Assembly (NCBI RefSeq): GCF_007830295.1 | Contig: NZ_VLKC01000002.1 | Location: 2,964,200 to 3,028,199, forward strand | Source of the DNA: Sporomusa sp. KB1 | GTDB taxonomy: Bacteria > Bacillota > Negativicutes > Sporomusales > Sporomusaceae | Direction of reading: 5' to 3' | DNA: 64,000 bases | Notes under the pieces: model-generated | What the model was told of the DNA's origin: nothing | Seen by the model: the letters and a program-made list of their open reading frames with translations, nothing else | The model's database searches: none | Position numbers and translations under genes: made by a program | Part shown: in pieces, positions 24,098 through 33,532 of the stretch | How positions within the stretch are numbered: the stretch's first letter is position 1 | Layout of the letters: each line of letters starts with the position of its first letter

Positions 24098-26311
24098 TCA
24101 AAATTTCAACGTTTGGCCGACCTCTATATACCGGCCGGGGGCCAGCAGGTAAGCTCCCTGGTAAAACTTCTTATCAAGCAGATTGGTGGCTTTGATATAG
24201 TACTCTCTGTTGGCGATCTCTTTGCTGACTTTCATATCCACCGTACGGTGCGCCGGTACTGTCCAGGTTGTTGCCGTTCTAAAGTCGCCGCTGCCATTGC
24301 CGTTGCCGGTGGAGTATACCGAGTAGTAGGAGCCAAGATAATTCAGTGACAAATAGGCATTAAGACCGTTTTTGCCGGTATAGATAAAGCCAAAGGAATA
24401 TTTGCGATAAGGAATATCAGAAACCTGGCGCCAGGCAGCAGGGTCCCAGGCATTGGTGTAGGAATAACTAAGGAATCCTTTGACCTGTTTGCCGATGGGG
24501 TAGCTGCCTTCGATCTCAAAGCCATGCATTTGGACGTAGGGGATGTTGTAATAGAGTAGATCGCCTTGGTTACCGGCATCATCCAGATTTTCCTGTCCTT
24601 TGATCATATTGGTAATGTTTTTTCTGAAATAAGTACAGTCCAGCTTCAGGCCGAAAGGAAAGGTGTGTGTCAGTCCAATCTCCCGGTTAATGGCTTCTTC
24701 CGGCAATAGATGGTCACTGGTAGTTGTTTGATGCCAAGTTCCGTCAGGCCATAGATACCATTCTTCTGATAAAATTCTATCCCAAGGATAGTAGTAAGGA
24801 TAAGGTTCGCCGGTAATCGGGTTTGCATCCAGCCAATACTGAGTGCCAAACGCACCATAAACTCCGCCGGGGTGCAGAGCTTCGGTGACATTGGGATAAC
24901 GGTAGGTTTCACTGAAAGAGCCATGCAACGTTGTTCGATTAGTCATCGCATAGCTAAAACTGGCTTCCGGCTTAGTGGGGCTGTCTTTATCTGAAAAATA
25001 CTGCTTCTCTGCATCGCCATAGTGATGAGTGTCTCCATTAGCGTTTAGTTGCTCGTGTCTGATCCCAAAACTGACTGCCAGTTTTGGGCCAAGATTGAGG
25101 TTATCCTGCAAATAAAGGCTTCGGTTGGTATACCTGTAAGTGGAAGTGGCATTTGACTGGGTATAGGTCTTGTTACCCTGACTATCTGTTGTAGTAGTAA
25201 CTACTTCATTAGTCCATTCCTTATGGGACCTTGATTCATGGTTAAAGCCCCAGATAATGGTGTTATCCTGGCCGGTTTTGATCGTATCTTGTAATTCCAG
25301 GCCGTCTACCCAGCCGTCCGATTTCTCGTAAATCCAGGTACTGTGCGCAGTTTCCCAATTCCCATATGTGCCGTACCCTTTGAGAATAGAATATTCATTA
25401 GTGCGGTACAATTTCAGGCTCAGATTGTTGTTATCACTAAGCTTCCGATCATAGATCGCGGCGAGATACTTGCTTCGCCACGGCATATACTCAAAGTCGT
25501 GTCCATTTCTAAAAAGACCTGACTGCGTTGGACCAGTTGAATTTTTTATGGCAATAATCTCGCCGGTTTCCGGGTCAATACGGTTGGGGATTTGATTGCG
25601 CTTGACCGTATACGAACTCAAGATCGTCAGGGAAGAAAAACGGTTTAAATCAAAGTCGAACTTGGCGTTATAATGGTTTTCGTCACCCTGGGAGTGAGCG
25701 GTGTAGCCATCAGTGCGCTCTCGCTTGACATTCAATAAATAACTGAGACTGCCAATCCTGCCGGAAGTAGAGGCAGCCAGGCTCTGATCCCGGTGACTGC
25801 CGGTAGTAACAGTCACCGACGAACCGCTTGTGCTGCTGGCTTTCTTGGTGGTGATAAGGATGACCCCACCGGGCGCGTTTATGCCGTACATAACCGGTGC
25901 CGCCCCTTTGATCACCTCGATTTTCTCAATATTTTCCGCCGCAATGGTACTCAAATCCACCTTGCCGTCGACCACCGAACTGAGCGGCACGCCATCGACA
26001 AAGACCCGCGTGTTTTCGGCGTCACTGCCGCGGAACATGGCAAGGGCTTTGCCTTGCGCACTATTGCTGCTTACCGTCACCCCTGGCACATCCTTCAAAG
26101 CCTCAGCCGCGTTGCGCGCTCCCTGGGCTTGGATCTGCTCCGCGTTAATCACGGTGACCTTTGCTGGCGGCAGTTCCTTGATTTTGTCGGCGGTTACGAC
26201 TACCTCTTCCACATCCACATCGCCGGTGGCCTCTTCGGCGCTGGCTGTCGGCATAAACCCGGAATATACCAGCAGGCAGCTCGCGATAACTGCAAGCTTG
26301 CTTTTATTCAT
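24098..26311 (-). CDS. TonB-dependent outer-membrane receptor
   Basis: 737 residues. Signal peptide to about residue 25, TonB box EEVVVTADK near residue 36, plug domain (VINAEQIQAQGARNAAEALK ... VPGVTV, FRGSDAENTRVFVDGVPL, IEVIKGAAPVMYGINAPGGV) and a 22-strand barrel ending in GRYIEVGQTLKF with terminal Phe. Sequence of the plug is of the siderophore/cobalamin (BtuB/IroN-like) class; the ligand cannot be read. Energised presumably by the TonB-ExbB-ExbD set at 41.8 kb. It stands alone behind a 230-bp GC-rich leader region. Confidence 0.85.
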   Translation of the reverse strand: MNKSKLAVIASCLLVYSGFMPTASAEEATGDVDVEEVVVTADKIKELPPAKVTVINAEQIQAQGARNAAEALKDVPGVTVSSNSAQGKALAMFRGSDAENTRVFVDGVPLSSVVDGKVDLSTIAAENIEKIEVIKGAAPVMYGINAPGGVILITTKKASSTSGSSVTVTTGSHRDQSLAASTSGRIGSLSYLLNVKRERTDGYTAHSQGDENHYNAKFDFDLNRFSSLTILSSYTVKRNQIPNRIDPETGEIIAIKNSTGPTQSGLFRNGHDFEYMPWRSKYLAAIYDRKLSDNNNLSLKLYRTNEYSILKGYGTYGNWETAHSTWIYEKSDGWVDGLELQDTIKTGQDNTIIWGFNHESRSHKEWTNEVVTTTTDSQGNKTYTQSNATSTYRYTNRSLYLQDNLNLGPKLAVSFGIRHEQLNANGDTHHYGDAEKQYFSDKDSPTKPEASFSYAMTNRTTLHGSFSETYRYPNVTEALHPGGVYGAFGTQYWLDANPITGEPYPYYYPWDRILSEEWYLWPDGTWHQTTTSDHLLPEEAINREIGLTHTFPFGLKLDCTYFRKNITNMIKGQENLDDAGNQGDLLYYNIPYVQMHGFEIEGSYPIGKQVKGFLSYSYTNAWDPAAWRQVSDIPYRKYSFGFIYTGKNGLNAYLSLNYLGSYYSVYSTGNGNGSGDFRTATTWTVPAHRTVDMKVSKEIANREYYIKATNLLDKKFYQGAYLLAPGRYIEVGQTLKF

Positions 26312-26540
26312 TAGCTCCTCTCCCTTTTGCGTGGCAGGGCTGGCAGCAGGAGGTGATCCTTCTGCCGGTCCTGACTCACTCGCTTATTTTCCGCATTGCT
26401 TTTGGTGTCACCATTGTCCTGCTCTGGCTTGTCCGGACGGAAGACTGTCCTTCCATCAACCGGACGGGATCGGCAGGGCTCAATAACAAACCTCCTTTCA
26501 CTGGGATTTATCACCTTCCAGTTTCGGATTGTGAATAAGT
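26312..26540 (-). other. GC-rich 5' leader of the TonB receptor gene
   Basis: About 230 bp without a convincing gene. On the minus strand it contains AAAGGAGG at about 26495 and could translate a short ORF; it ends AAGGGAGAGGAGCT before the receptor start. The tail GAGTCAGGA / CCGGCAG recalls the 3' end of cobalamin riboswitches, but the B12-box core is not present. A regulatory RNA is possible but not shown. Confidence 0.3.
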
Positions 26541-26780
26541 TAGGATACTTCTCGACTATATCATTGGTAAATATTAAGAGTATTGGTAAATGATAATATC
26601 ATTGGAAATAGATTAATTATTAGGGTTAATTTGGTATATATCACATTAAAATACAATATAATACATAACTTAACAGTAGTCAACGATTTTCTACGTTTAG
26701 TTCTGTTTAATTCTGTTAATTCTGTTTATTTTATAATAGACCTCGAATTTTTCTATAAAAATCTTTGTTATCAATAAAAA
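26541..26780. other. AT-rich intergenic region
   Basis: About 240 bp of strongly AT-rich sequence with no gene, RBS or hairpin that I can support. It probably contains the promoter of the TonB receptor. Confidence 0.5.
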
Positions 26781-26781
26781 G

Positions 26782-26832
26782 AAACAACAGGGGCATACTG
26801 CGCCGCTTTAGCGGCAGTATGCTCCTGTTGTT
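26782..26832 (-). terminator. Intrinsic terminator, both orientations
   Basis: AACAACAGGGGCATACTGC-CGCTTTAGCG-GCAGTATGCTCCTGTTGTT, a 19-bp stem just after the stop of the glycosyltransferase gene. Confidence 0.8.
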
Positions 26833-26849
26833 TAGAATCGCCTTCCTAT

Positions 26850-27764
26850 TCACTTCACGATAGGCACTTGGGGGTATTCAATAGATTCTTTAAGGTTTTC
26901 CCTAAAACACAGATAAGGATATTTTTCTATTATCGCTTGGATATTGTGGGGAAGCGTCTGATCAATCGTAATAAAATCAAATTCAAAGGCTCTTCCTGTA
27001 CGACCGTACAGATCCACTCCATTGCTGATGCAATGTTTGATGTGATCAGCCGAATAGGCATTGGCGGTTGATTCGACAATTGAATTTAATTTTTCCAGAA
27101 TTCTTTCGATGCCGCCTAAATAAGAGAAATGCCAGCCGCCGTTGCTAATCCGGGGGAAAACATTGCGGTAGTTTCTAAACAGCTGCGGTACGGCAAGATA
27201 TTTCGCTTTGGTTATTGTCGTGCCATGCCATTTCTCCTTGCATTGGCAATTGACAAAATAGTAGTATAAGGTTTGCTCTAAGGCGAGCGGCGTTATATCC
27301 AATAACCCCGTGCCGTACTGGGTAAGCAAGCTTTCAGGAACTGTTATGAGCTGTTCGATGTTTTGCCGGCAATCATCAGTACATAGTTCTACACTACTGT
27401 TATTATCGGTCAGTAATTTTATGGCGGCAGGAGCGGGGATTTCATCGATATCAGATATCAATATCAGATCTTCCGGACTGCTGCTTGTTAACCCCCGGGT
27501 AATGCAATTACGCTGGTAGTTTTCCAGTTCCCACTCATTACTAGGGCAATCCGGCATGTCCTCTACTTTGACATAAATGATTTTATCAAGATAGTCTTGC
27601 AACAATGCGGTATTTTTTTCAAAAGTAAAAGCTTTTTTGTTATTCTTATGGGTTTTATTGGCTTCCACCACCACAAAATAATCAACAACATCGTGTAATA
27701 AATTAAGACGCAGTTCCAGTAATTCAATCTCGTTAAAATAAGTAAAACAATCGTAAATTTTCAT
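26850..27764 (-). CDS. Family 17-like glycosyltransferase
   Basis: 304 residues from ATG 27764 (AGGAGGTGG upstream). The start MKIYDCFTYFNEIELLELRL, VVEANKTHKNNKK, NEWELENYQRN, and the DxD-type motif ILISDIDEIP (about residue 100) are typical of the GT17 family (beta-1,4-N-acetylglucosaminyltransferase-like), which is common in bacterial surface-glycan loci. No signal peptide, so cytoplasmic. It forms an operon with the GT-B enzyme upstream (22-bp gap). Likely modifies surface proteins or LPS; acceptor unknown. Confidence 0.8.
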   Translation of the reverse strand: MKIYDCFTYFNEIELLELRLNLLHDVVDYFVVVEANKTHKNNKKAFTFEKNTALLQDYLDKIIYVKVEDMPDCPSNEWELENYQRNCITRGLTSSSPEDLILISDIDEIPAPAAIKLLTDNNSSVELCTDDCRQNIEQLITVPESLLTQYGTGLLDITPLALEQTLYYYFVNCQCKEKWHGTTITKAKYLAVPQLFRNYRNVFPRISNGGWHFSYLGGIERILEKLNSIVESTANAYSADHIKHCISNGVDLYGRTGRAFEFDFITIDQTLPHNIQAIIEKYPYLCFRENLKESIEYPQVPIVK

Positions 27765-27786
27765 TAGTACCACCTCCTAGAATCCA

Positions 27787-28746
27787 TCAGTCATCAATAA
27801 ATACTTTTTTGAATTTAGCCATAACCGCCGCAGGGCTATACTGCTGTGAATAGGCATCCCAATTTTTTTGCGGCTCTTTAGTAAAATTACTTAGTATGTT
27901 CTCCAATTGTTCATAGTCGGCGTAATAGAGTCCTTTACTTCCCAGAATATCGATATGACAACGTTCCCGGATGAAATCGGCATTGCAGGTTATGACAGGT
28001 TTATTGAAAATGGAAAACTCGCCGCAAGTCAAGCCAAAACTTTCGCCCTGACAGCGGGCATGTAACATAGCATCACAGGTTTTAATGAATTTTGCCTTGT
28101 AATCCAGTTCGGCCGCACCTTCCAGAAAGATGATGTTGTTCAGTTTGCTGCCAAAGTTTTCCGTGTTCATAAACAGAAAGTAGATGTCCGGATTTTTCGC
28201 GGCAACTGTGCCTACCAAATCCTTGACAAAAGGAATGTCAAACGTCTCCCAGCCGCCGTAACGGCCAAACACAGTTGCGTTTTCAGGAATATTCAATTCC
28301 TGGCGCAAATTCCCGGCAACATCCGGCAAATGGACAATGTGCGGCACATAAGGAATTGCACCGCCGGTTATTGTCTGGCTTAACCATTCCGATATATAGG
28401 CATATACCTCGCCATGCGGATCATAGTGTATAAATACGGCGTGGACGCAGTTTTTGATTCCTGGCAACAATAGACCGTCATTTTCCCCTGACTTCAGGGC
28501 ATAAAAAATGTCTGCTTTTTCGTCCTTAGCCAACTGTTGTAGCTGCGGCAGTGTATCATAATAAAACACCTGGAATCGCTGCTGGAATTTCTCCACTACC
28601 AGCGGATGATGCGGGTGCGGCCCCGCGCGTTTGACGGCAATAATGGATTCATTATGCAACAGTTCCTCATTATAGTGGGCGTAATCAAACAGCGCAACCT
28701 CTGTACCGCGCAACGACAATTGATTTGTATGGAATAAGATTTTCAT
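27787..28746 (-). CDS. GT-B glycosyltransferase
   Basis: 319 residues. N-terminus MKILFHTNQLSLRGTEVALF with a glycine-containing loop and a C-terminal donor-binding motif ARCQGESFGLTCGEFSIFNK (E-x7-E type) of GT4-like enzymes. AGGAGGAACTT lies in front of the start. The Arg/Glu pattern is as in retaining GT4 transferases. First gene of a two-gene unit with the GT17-like enzyme; probably acts on the same glycan. Confidence 0.75.
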   Translation of the reverse strand: MKILFHTNQLSLRGTEVALFDYAHYNEELLHNESIIAVKRAGPHPHHPLVVEKFQQRFQVFYYDTLPQLQQLAKDEKADIFYALKSGENDGLLLPGIKNCVHAVFIHYDPHGEVYAYISEWLSQTITGGAIPYVPHIVHLPDVAGNLRQELNIPENATVFGRYGGWETFDIPFVKDLVGTVAAKNPDIYFLFMNTENFGSKLNNIIFLEGAAELDYKAKFIKTCDAMLHARCQGESFGLTCGEFSIFNKPVITCNADFIRERCHIDILGSKGLYYADYEQLENILSNFTKEPQKNWDAYSQQYSPAAVMAKFKKVFIDD

Positions 28747-29043
28747 AAGTTCCTCCTTCAGATATATTGATAGTTATAAACCTTCCTTGATTAAAGATGG
28801 TTTAAACCGGCAAATATACTTTCATAACGATTTATCTTTACAGTTGGCGAGTTTAAACTTTAAGGGCAACAGTGTGTGAAACAATAACTAAAGTCCATGT
28901 TAAAGCAGCCGTTATAGTTATAATGGAAGTGTTAGCAACCATACTATGTGGAGGAAGCAAGTTCGTTTTTCCGGTAGCAACAATTGCAAGCGTTCTTTGC
29001 AAAACCCCATTGAAAAAATAGCATGCCGGGAATGTTAGTGGGT
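28747..29043. other. Intergenic promoter region between divergent units
   Basis: About 300 bp between the glycosyltransferase unit (minus) and the Mop-like genes (plus). It is AT-rich and presumably carries both promoters. No gene with a ribosome site is visible. Confidence 0.5.
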
Positions 29044-29058
29044 GTAAGGAGCTCTTAC
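29044..29058 (+). promoter_or_regulatory. Palindrome upstream of Mop-like gene 1
   Basis: GTAAGGAGCTCTTAC, a near-perfect inverted repeat 36 nt before the start. A second form (GTAAGCAGCTCCTTAC) precedes Mop-like gene 2 at 29475. It could be an operator or an RNA hairpin. Confidence 0.5.
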
Positions 29059-29094
29059 GGTGTAAGATTCCATAGGAAAGGAGGGAATACCCTA

Positions 29095-29298
29095 ATGACA
29101 ACTACCGCAAGAAATAATTTCCTAGCAACGGTTTCAAGTGTAGTCCAAGATGCTACTGTGACTAAAGTCAATCTCCTCACAACTACCACTCCGTCAGCCT
29201 GGACAGCACTGATTACACGTACGTCTGCTGACAAATTCTCGATTGGTCAAACTGTTTATGGCATGGCCAATCCTGTTGATATCTGGTTATCTAAATAA
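29095..29298 (+). CDS. Mop/TOBE-like small protein 1
   Basis: 67 residues, start with AAAGGAGGG upstream. The pattern TARNNFLATVSSVVQDATVT ... VNLL ... WTALITRTSADKFSIGQTVYGM matches the molybdate-binding TOBE/Mop fold (SARNQ..G.V..V..GAV..EV ... IVA.IT..S...L.L..G..VYA.IK). Mop proteins form hexamers that store molybdate or tungstate in the cytoplasm. The anion-binding residues are not all conserved (the terminal KASSV is PVDIW here), so binding is uncertain. Single small gene with its own terminator. Confidence 0.6.
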   Translation: MTTTARNNFLATVSSVVQDATVTKVNLLTTTTPSAWTALITRTSADKFSIGQTVYGMANPVDIWLSK

Positions 29299-29314
29299 GT
29301 AAAGGTTTCATATA

Positions 29315-29352
29315 AAACCGGCATCTGCATTCCTGCGGATGCCGGTTTTATA
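29315..29352 (+). terminator. Intrinsic terminator after Mop-like gene 1
   Basis: AAAACCGGCATC-TGCATTCCTGCG-GATGCCGGTTTT followed by AT-rich sequence. Confidence 0.8.
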
Positions 29353-29474
29353 ACTGTATCAGAATTTACATTCGGGGTAGTGCTAACAGCCGATTTACCT
29401 GCGGTTTAGTCAAAAAAGTAATAAATTAATAGTAATCCGGTTTAAAAAAAGGAATGTATTGAATATCAATTAGT

Positions 29475-29490
29475 GTAAGCAGCTCCTTAC
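29475..29490 (+). promoter_or_regulatory. Palindrome upstream of Mop-like gene 2
   Basis: GTAAGCAGCTCCTTAC, 36 nt before the start; same design and same distance as the palindrome before Mop-like gene 1. Confidence 0.5.
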
Positions 29491-29526
29491 ATTGATAAAA
29501 AGTAAATCAGAAGGGAGGGTCACATA

Positions 29527-29745
29527 ATGACTTATAGTATACCAACGGGAAATCTGCTCAAAGGAGTAATTTCTACTATTACCAAGGACACCGTTACCGG
29601 TGAAGTAATCTACACTCCAGCCGATTTTGCAGTAGGTACTTCATTACAAGCGATTATTCCGTACACAACCGCTTTTGCCACCGGCGACACCGTTACTTGC
29701 ATGGTTAAAGCAACCGCAACGTCGCTGCTTAGTTATCCTATTTAA
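29527..29745 (+). CDS. Mop/TOBE-like small protein 2
   Basis: 72 residues, GAAGGGAGGG upstream. GNLLKGVISTITKDTVTGEV, then LQAIIPYTTAFATGDTVTCM and VKATATSLLS give the same TOBE strand order as gene 1; here the terminal KATATSLL is closer to the KASSVML of true Mop proteins. Diverged paralog of the preceding gene, also with its own palindrome and terminator. Role in molybdate/tungstate storage inferred from family. Confidence 0.6.
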   Translation: MTYSIPTGNLLKGVISTITKDTVTGEVIYTPADFAVGTSLQAIIPYTTAFATGDTVTCMVKATATSLLSYPI

Positions 29746-29788
29746 TCAACGCCCCTGTTTTACAGTTAGCGCAATAAGGTTAGTGATG

Positions 29789-29830
29789 AAAACCGGCAGT
29801 TCCGCAGTTATGCGGCTGCCGGCTTTTATT
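29789..29830 (+). terminator. Intrinsic terminator after Mop-like gene 2
   Basis: AACCGGCAGTTCCGCA-GTTA-TGCGGCTGCCGGCTTTTATT. Confidence 0.75.
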
Positions 29831-29932
29831 ATGTGTAAGCATACACTAAAAACGGGTTGAAAAAGGCATGATTCATGAATGTATTTTGTAAACTTACTAT
29901 TTATATAAACTGCAGAAAGCAGGTGGAACAGC

Positions 29933-31987
29933 ATGCGGGAAAACCAAGCCGCAATGTGGCGGCAACCGTCCTGGCAAGCGCAAAATCTCGCACAGGCTCG
30001 AGAATTGTACCAAGCGGCAATAACCTATATTAATTGCGGCCAGGACGCTGAAGCCATCCGCTGTCTCAGGGAAGCAATAGCTATCTGGCCAAAGGATGTG
30101 AACGTGTATTGCCTGCTGGGAAATGTCCTTAACAGACAGGGGCGGTCAGCAGACGCTATTCACTGCTATCAACAGGGCTTGGCCATTTGCCCTGACAGTG
30201 CCGCAACCTGGTATAACCTGGGGACCGCCTTGCTCGCAGTGCCAAGGCTGTCTGAAGCCGTCCGGGCGTTACGGCAGGCCATTGCGCTCCAGCCGGATTT
30301 TGCCGGCGCCTATATTAATCTGGGCTATGCCTTGGAAGAACAGGGCCTGTCCGAAGAGGCCCTGCAATGCTACCAACAGGGATTGGCAAGCTGCCCTGAC
30401 AGTGCTGATTTATGGTACAACCTGGGAGCGGCCTTGCTCGCAGTGCCAAGACTGTCTGAGGCCATTGTAGCGTTGCGGCAGGCCATCGCGCTTCAGCCGG
30501 ATTTTCTTTATGCCTATATTTGCCTGGGAAATGCCCTGAAAGAACAGGATCTGCCGGAGGAAGCCATTCGCTGCTACCAACAGGGGCTGGCGATTTATCC
30601 TGGTAATGCTGAATTGTGGTACAACCTGGGGACCGACCTGCTCGCAGAGGCAAGACTGCCTGAGGCCGTCCAGGCGCTGCAACAGGCCATCGCGCTCCAA
30701 CCGGATTTTGACGATGCCTATACAAATCTGGGAAATGCCCTTGAAGAACAGGGCCTGTCCCAGGGCGCCGTTCGCTGCTACCAACAAGGGTTGGCTGTTT
30801 GTTCTGATAATGTCCAACTATGGTATAACCTGGGGACCCTTTTTACCGAACTGCAAAGACTGCCTGAGGCCGTCAAAGCGTTGCAACAGGCTGTCGCACT
30901 CCAACCGGATTTTGCTGATGCTTATGCTAATCTGGGAAACGCACTACAATCCCAGGGAAAGCCTGAAGACGCCATCGCCGCTTATGACCGTGCTATCGCG
31001 CTGAAGACTGATAAGCTGGAACTATATTGCGACCGCTCTCTGGCTATCCTGCTCAGCGGCGATCTGGCCCGCGGCTTTGCTGAATTCAGGTGGCGCACAA
31101 AGGTTGACCGGTACCGTCATGCTTATGAATGGTGGGATGACCAGCCGCAATGGCGCGGCGAAAATTTTACCGGCAAACGCCTGCTGGTTTATGATGAACA
31201 AGGCTTCGGCGATGTCCTGCAATTTTGCCGGTACCTGCCGCTGGTCAAAGCCCGGGGCGGCAGCGTGCAATTCTCGACCAAGCAGCCGCTGCTGCACCTG
31301 TTTGCAAATTTTCCCGGAATTGATGAACTTGTAGAACATACTGCCGCCGCCATTGCCCGGACCCAGTTTGACCTGGTTGTGCCCCTGCTGAGTCTGCCCC
31401 ATATTTTGGGCACAACACTACGCACTATTCCGGCGAGCGTTCCCTATCTGACAGTCGAACATAGCTGTGTAGCGGCATGGAAGAACAAAGTGAATGGTCG
31501 GGAATCAGACCTGCGGGTAGGATTAGTATGGGCCGGCAATCCGGGAAACATCCCCGGGCGTATCCGCACCTGCGGCCTCAAAGCGATGTCTATGTTAGCA
31601 GACATACCTGGCGTGACTTACTACAGTTTGCAAACAGGCGAGGCGGCCAGCGAGGCCAATACGCCGCCGCCCGGGATGTGCCTCATTGACCTGACAGACG
31701 ATATTGCCGATTTTGCCGATACCGCTGCGCTGATTATGAACCTCGACCTTGTACTATCAGTCGATACCGCCGCCGCCCATTTAGCGGGCGCACTGAGCAA
31801 GCCTGTCTGGACGCTGCTGCCGTCGGCCGGCGACTGGCGGTGGTTATTGGCCAGGAACGACACTCCCTGGTATCCGACCATGCGTCTGTTCCGCCAGAGT
31901 GCTCCTGGCGACTGGAGCGGTGTCATGACGGCAGTCGCTCAGGAGTTAAGAACACTGGCGGCAGCGAAAGCTGGTGTAACAGCATGA
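29933..31987 (+). CDS. TPR-glycosyltransferase protein, array gene 1
   Basis: 684 residues. Residues 1-370 are about ten TPR units of 34 residues (pattern ALQPDFAGAYINLGYALEEQ). A GT9/heptosyltransferase-like GT-B domain follows, from GFAEFRWRTK through GKRLLVYDEQGFGDVLQFCR, RVGLVWAGNP and the donor-side motif LVLSVDTAAAHLAGALSKPVW to the end. There is no signal peptide. Such TPR-GT fusions glycosylate surface or flagellar proteins, by analogy with O-GlcNAc transferase. First of six head-to-tail paralogs; its stop overlaps the start of gene 2 (ATGA). Confidence 0.8.
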   Translation: MRENQAAMWRQPSWQAQNLAQARELYQAAITYINCGQDAEAIRCLREAIAIWPKDVNVYCLLGNVLNRQGRSADAIHCYQQGLAICPDSAATWYNLGTALLAVPRLSEAVRALRQAIALQPDFAGAYINLGYALEEQGLSEEALQCYQQGLASCPDSADLWYNLGAALLAVPRLSEAIVALRQAIALQPDFLYAYICLGNALKEQDLPEEAIRCYQQGLAIYPGNAELWYNLGTDLLAEARLPEAVQALQQAIALQPDFDDAYTNLGNALEEQGLSQGAVRCYQQGLAVCSDNVQLWYNLGTLFTELQRLPEAVKALQQAVALQPDFADAYANLGNALQSQGKPEDAIAAYDRAIALKTDKLELYCDRSLAILLSGDLARGFAEFRWRTKVDRYRHAYEWWDDQPQWRGENFTGKRLLVYDEQGFGDVLQFCRYLPLVKARGGSVQFSTKQPLLHLFANFPGIDELVEHTAAAIARTQFDLVVPLLSLPHILGTTLRTIPASVPYLTVEHSCVAAWKNKVNGRESDLRVGLVWAGNPGNIPGRIRTCGLKAMSMLADIPGVTYYSLQTGEAASEANTPPPGMCLIDLTDDIADFADTAALIMNLDLVLSVDTAAAHLAGALSKPVWTLLPSAGDWRWLLARNDTPWYPTMRLFRQSAPGDWSGVMTAVAQELRTLAAAKAGVTA

Positions 31988-33528
31988 GCGAAAACCAAGC
32001 CGGAATGCAGCAACAACTGCCCGTACAAGCCGACCTGGATCAGGCCGATGCTCAAACACATTACAAATTAGGCTGCACCTTGCAGGAGCAAGGCCGGTTA
32101 ACAGATGCTCTCACTAGCTTCTGCTACGCCTTAGCTCTTAACCCCGATTATAGTCAGGCGTTGTGCAACTTAGGTGTTATTCTGCACAAGCTGGGGCGGT
32201 CTGGTGAAGCGATACAATGTTTTCAGAAGGCACTGGCGTTGGAGCCTGATTCTGCGAACTCTGCCAAAGCCATTTTATGGTATAACCTGGGGAGCATCCT
32301 GCTTGAAGTGCCAAGACTGCCTGAGGCTGTCGCAGCGCTGCGGCAAGCCATTACGCTTCAGCCGGATTTGGCCGAGGCCTATACGCATTTGGGAAATGGT
32401 CTGCTCATGCTACAAAGACCGTCTGAGGCCGTGGCAGTGCTGCAACAGGCCATCGCGCTTAAGCCAGATTTTGCCGGCGCCTATAATAATCTGGGAAATG
32501 CACTGCAGGCCCAGGGAAAGGCAGCGGACGCCATTGCCGCCTATAATCGTGCTAGCGCGCTGAATCCTGCTGATCCAGATGTATATAATAACCGCGCGCA
32601 GGCTATCCTGCTCAGCGGCAATCTGGCCCGCGGCTTTGCTGAATATGAATGGCGGACAAAACTTAACTGGCTGCGTCATTTTTATGAATGGTTTGAGGAC
32701 AAACCGCGCTGGCAGGGGGAAAATTTTGCCGGCAAACGTCTGCTGGTTTATGATGAGCAAGGCTGTGGGGACGCCATCCAGTTTAGCCGCTACCTGCCGC
32801 TGGTCAAAGCCCGGGGCGGTATTGTGCAATTTTCCACCAAACAGCCATTATTGCGCTTATTTGCTAAGTTCATCGGAATTGATGAACTGGTAGAACATAA
32901 TGAAGCAGCCATTGTCCGGACAGAATCTGACCTGACTGTGCCTTTAATGAGTCTGCCTCACATTTTTGGCACAACACTGCCTACCATCCCGGCGAACATT
33001 CCCTATCTAGCTGCCGACCAGAACTGCGTGGCTGCATGGAGCGCTAAAATGAACAGTCCGGCAGCAAACTTGCGGGTAGGCTTAGTCTGGGCCGGTAATC
33101 CGGCAAACATTTCCGGGCAAATCCGCACCTGCGGCCTGCAAGCGATGTCGCCGCTGGCCTGCATACCTGGCGTGACTTTCTACAGTCTGCAAAAAGGCGA
33201 GGCGGGCCAAGAGGCACATACGCCTCCGTCCGGCATGCGCCTCATTGACCTGACGGACGCTATTGACGATTTTGCCGATAGCGCCGCGCTGATTATGAAC
33301 CTCGACCTTGTTATATCGGTCGATACCGCCGTAGCCCATCTGGCAGGCGCACTGGGCAAGCCTGTCTGGACGCTGCTGCCTGCGGCTGGTGAATGGCGGT
33401 GGTTATTGGATAGAAGCGATACTCCCTGGTATCCGACCATGCGCCTGTTCCGTCAGAGAGCTCCGGGCGATTGGGGCGGCGTAATGACAACGGTAACTCA
33501 GGAGTTAAGAAAGTGGAAAGAGATGTGA
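31984..33528 (+). CDS. TPR-glycosyltransferase protein, array gene 2
   Basis: 514 residues from ATG 31984, overlapping the stop of gene 1. It has six TPR units, fewer than gene 1, then the same GT-B domain (LVYDEQGCGDAIQFSRYLPL, VGLVWAGNPANISG, LVISVDTAVAHLAGALGKPV). The catalytic-half residues match gene 1 closely, while the TPR part differs in repeat number, as expected from slippage or unequal exchange of 102-bp repeats. Confidence 0.8.
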   Translation: MSENQAGMQQQLPVQADLDQADAQTHYKLGCTLQEQGRLTDALTSFCYALALNPDYSQALCNLGVILHKLGRSGEAIQCFQKALALEPDSANSAKAILWYNLGSILLEVPRLPEAVAALRQAITLQPDLAEAYTHLGNGLLMLQRPSEAVAVLQQAIALKPDFAGAYNNLGNALQAQGKAADAIAAYNRASALNPADPDVYNNRAQAILLSGNLARGFAEYEWRTKLNWLRHFYEWFEDKPRWQGENFAGKRLLVYDEQGCGDAIQFSRYLPLVKARGGIVQFSTKQPLLRLFAKFIGIDELVEHNEAAIVRTESDLTVPLMSLPHIFGTTLPTIPANIPYLAADQNCVAAWSAKMNSPAANLRVGLVWAGNPANISGQIRTCGLQAMSPLACIPGVTFYSLQKGEAGQEAHTPPSGMRLIDLTDAIDDFADSAALIMNLDLVISVDTAVAHLAGALGKPVWTLLPAAGEWRWLLDRSDTPWYPTMRLFRQRAPGDWGGVMTTVTQELRKWKEM

Positions 33529-33532
33529 GATT

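Noticed and set aside
26312..26540. Cobalamin riboswitch upstream of the TonB receptor
   Set aside because: Only the 3' tail (GAGTCAGGA...CCGGCAG) is reminiscent. The B12 box and the conserved core are not found.
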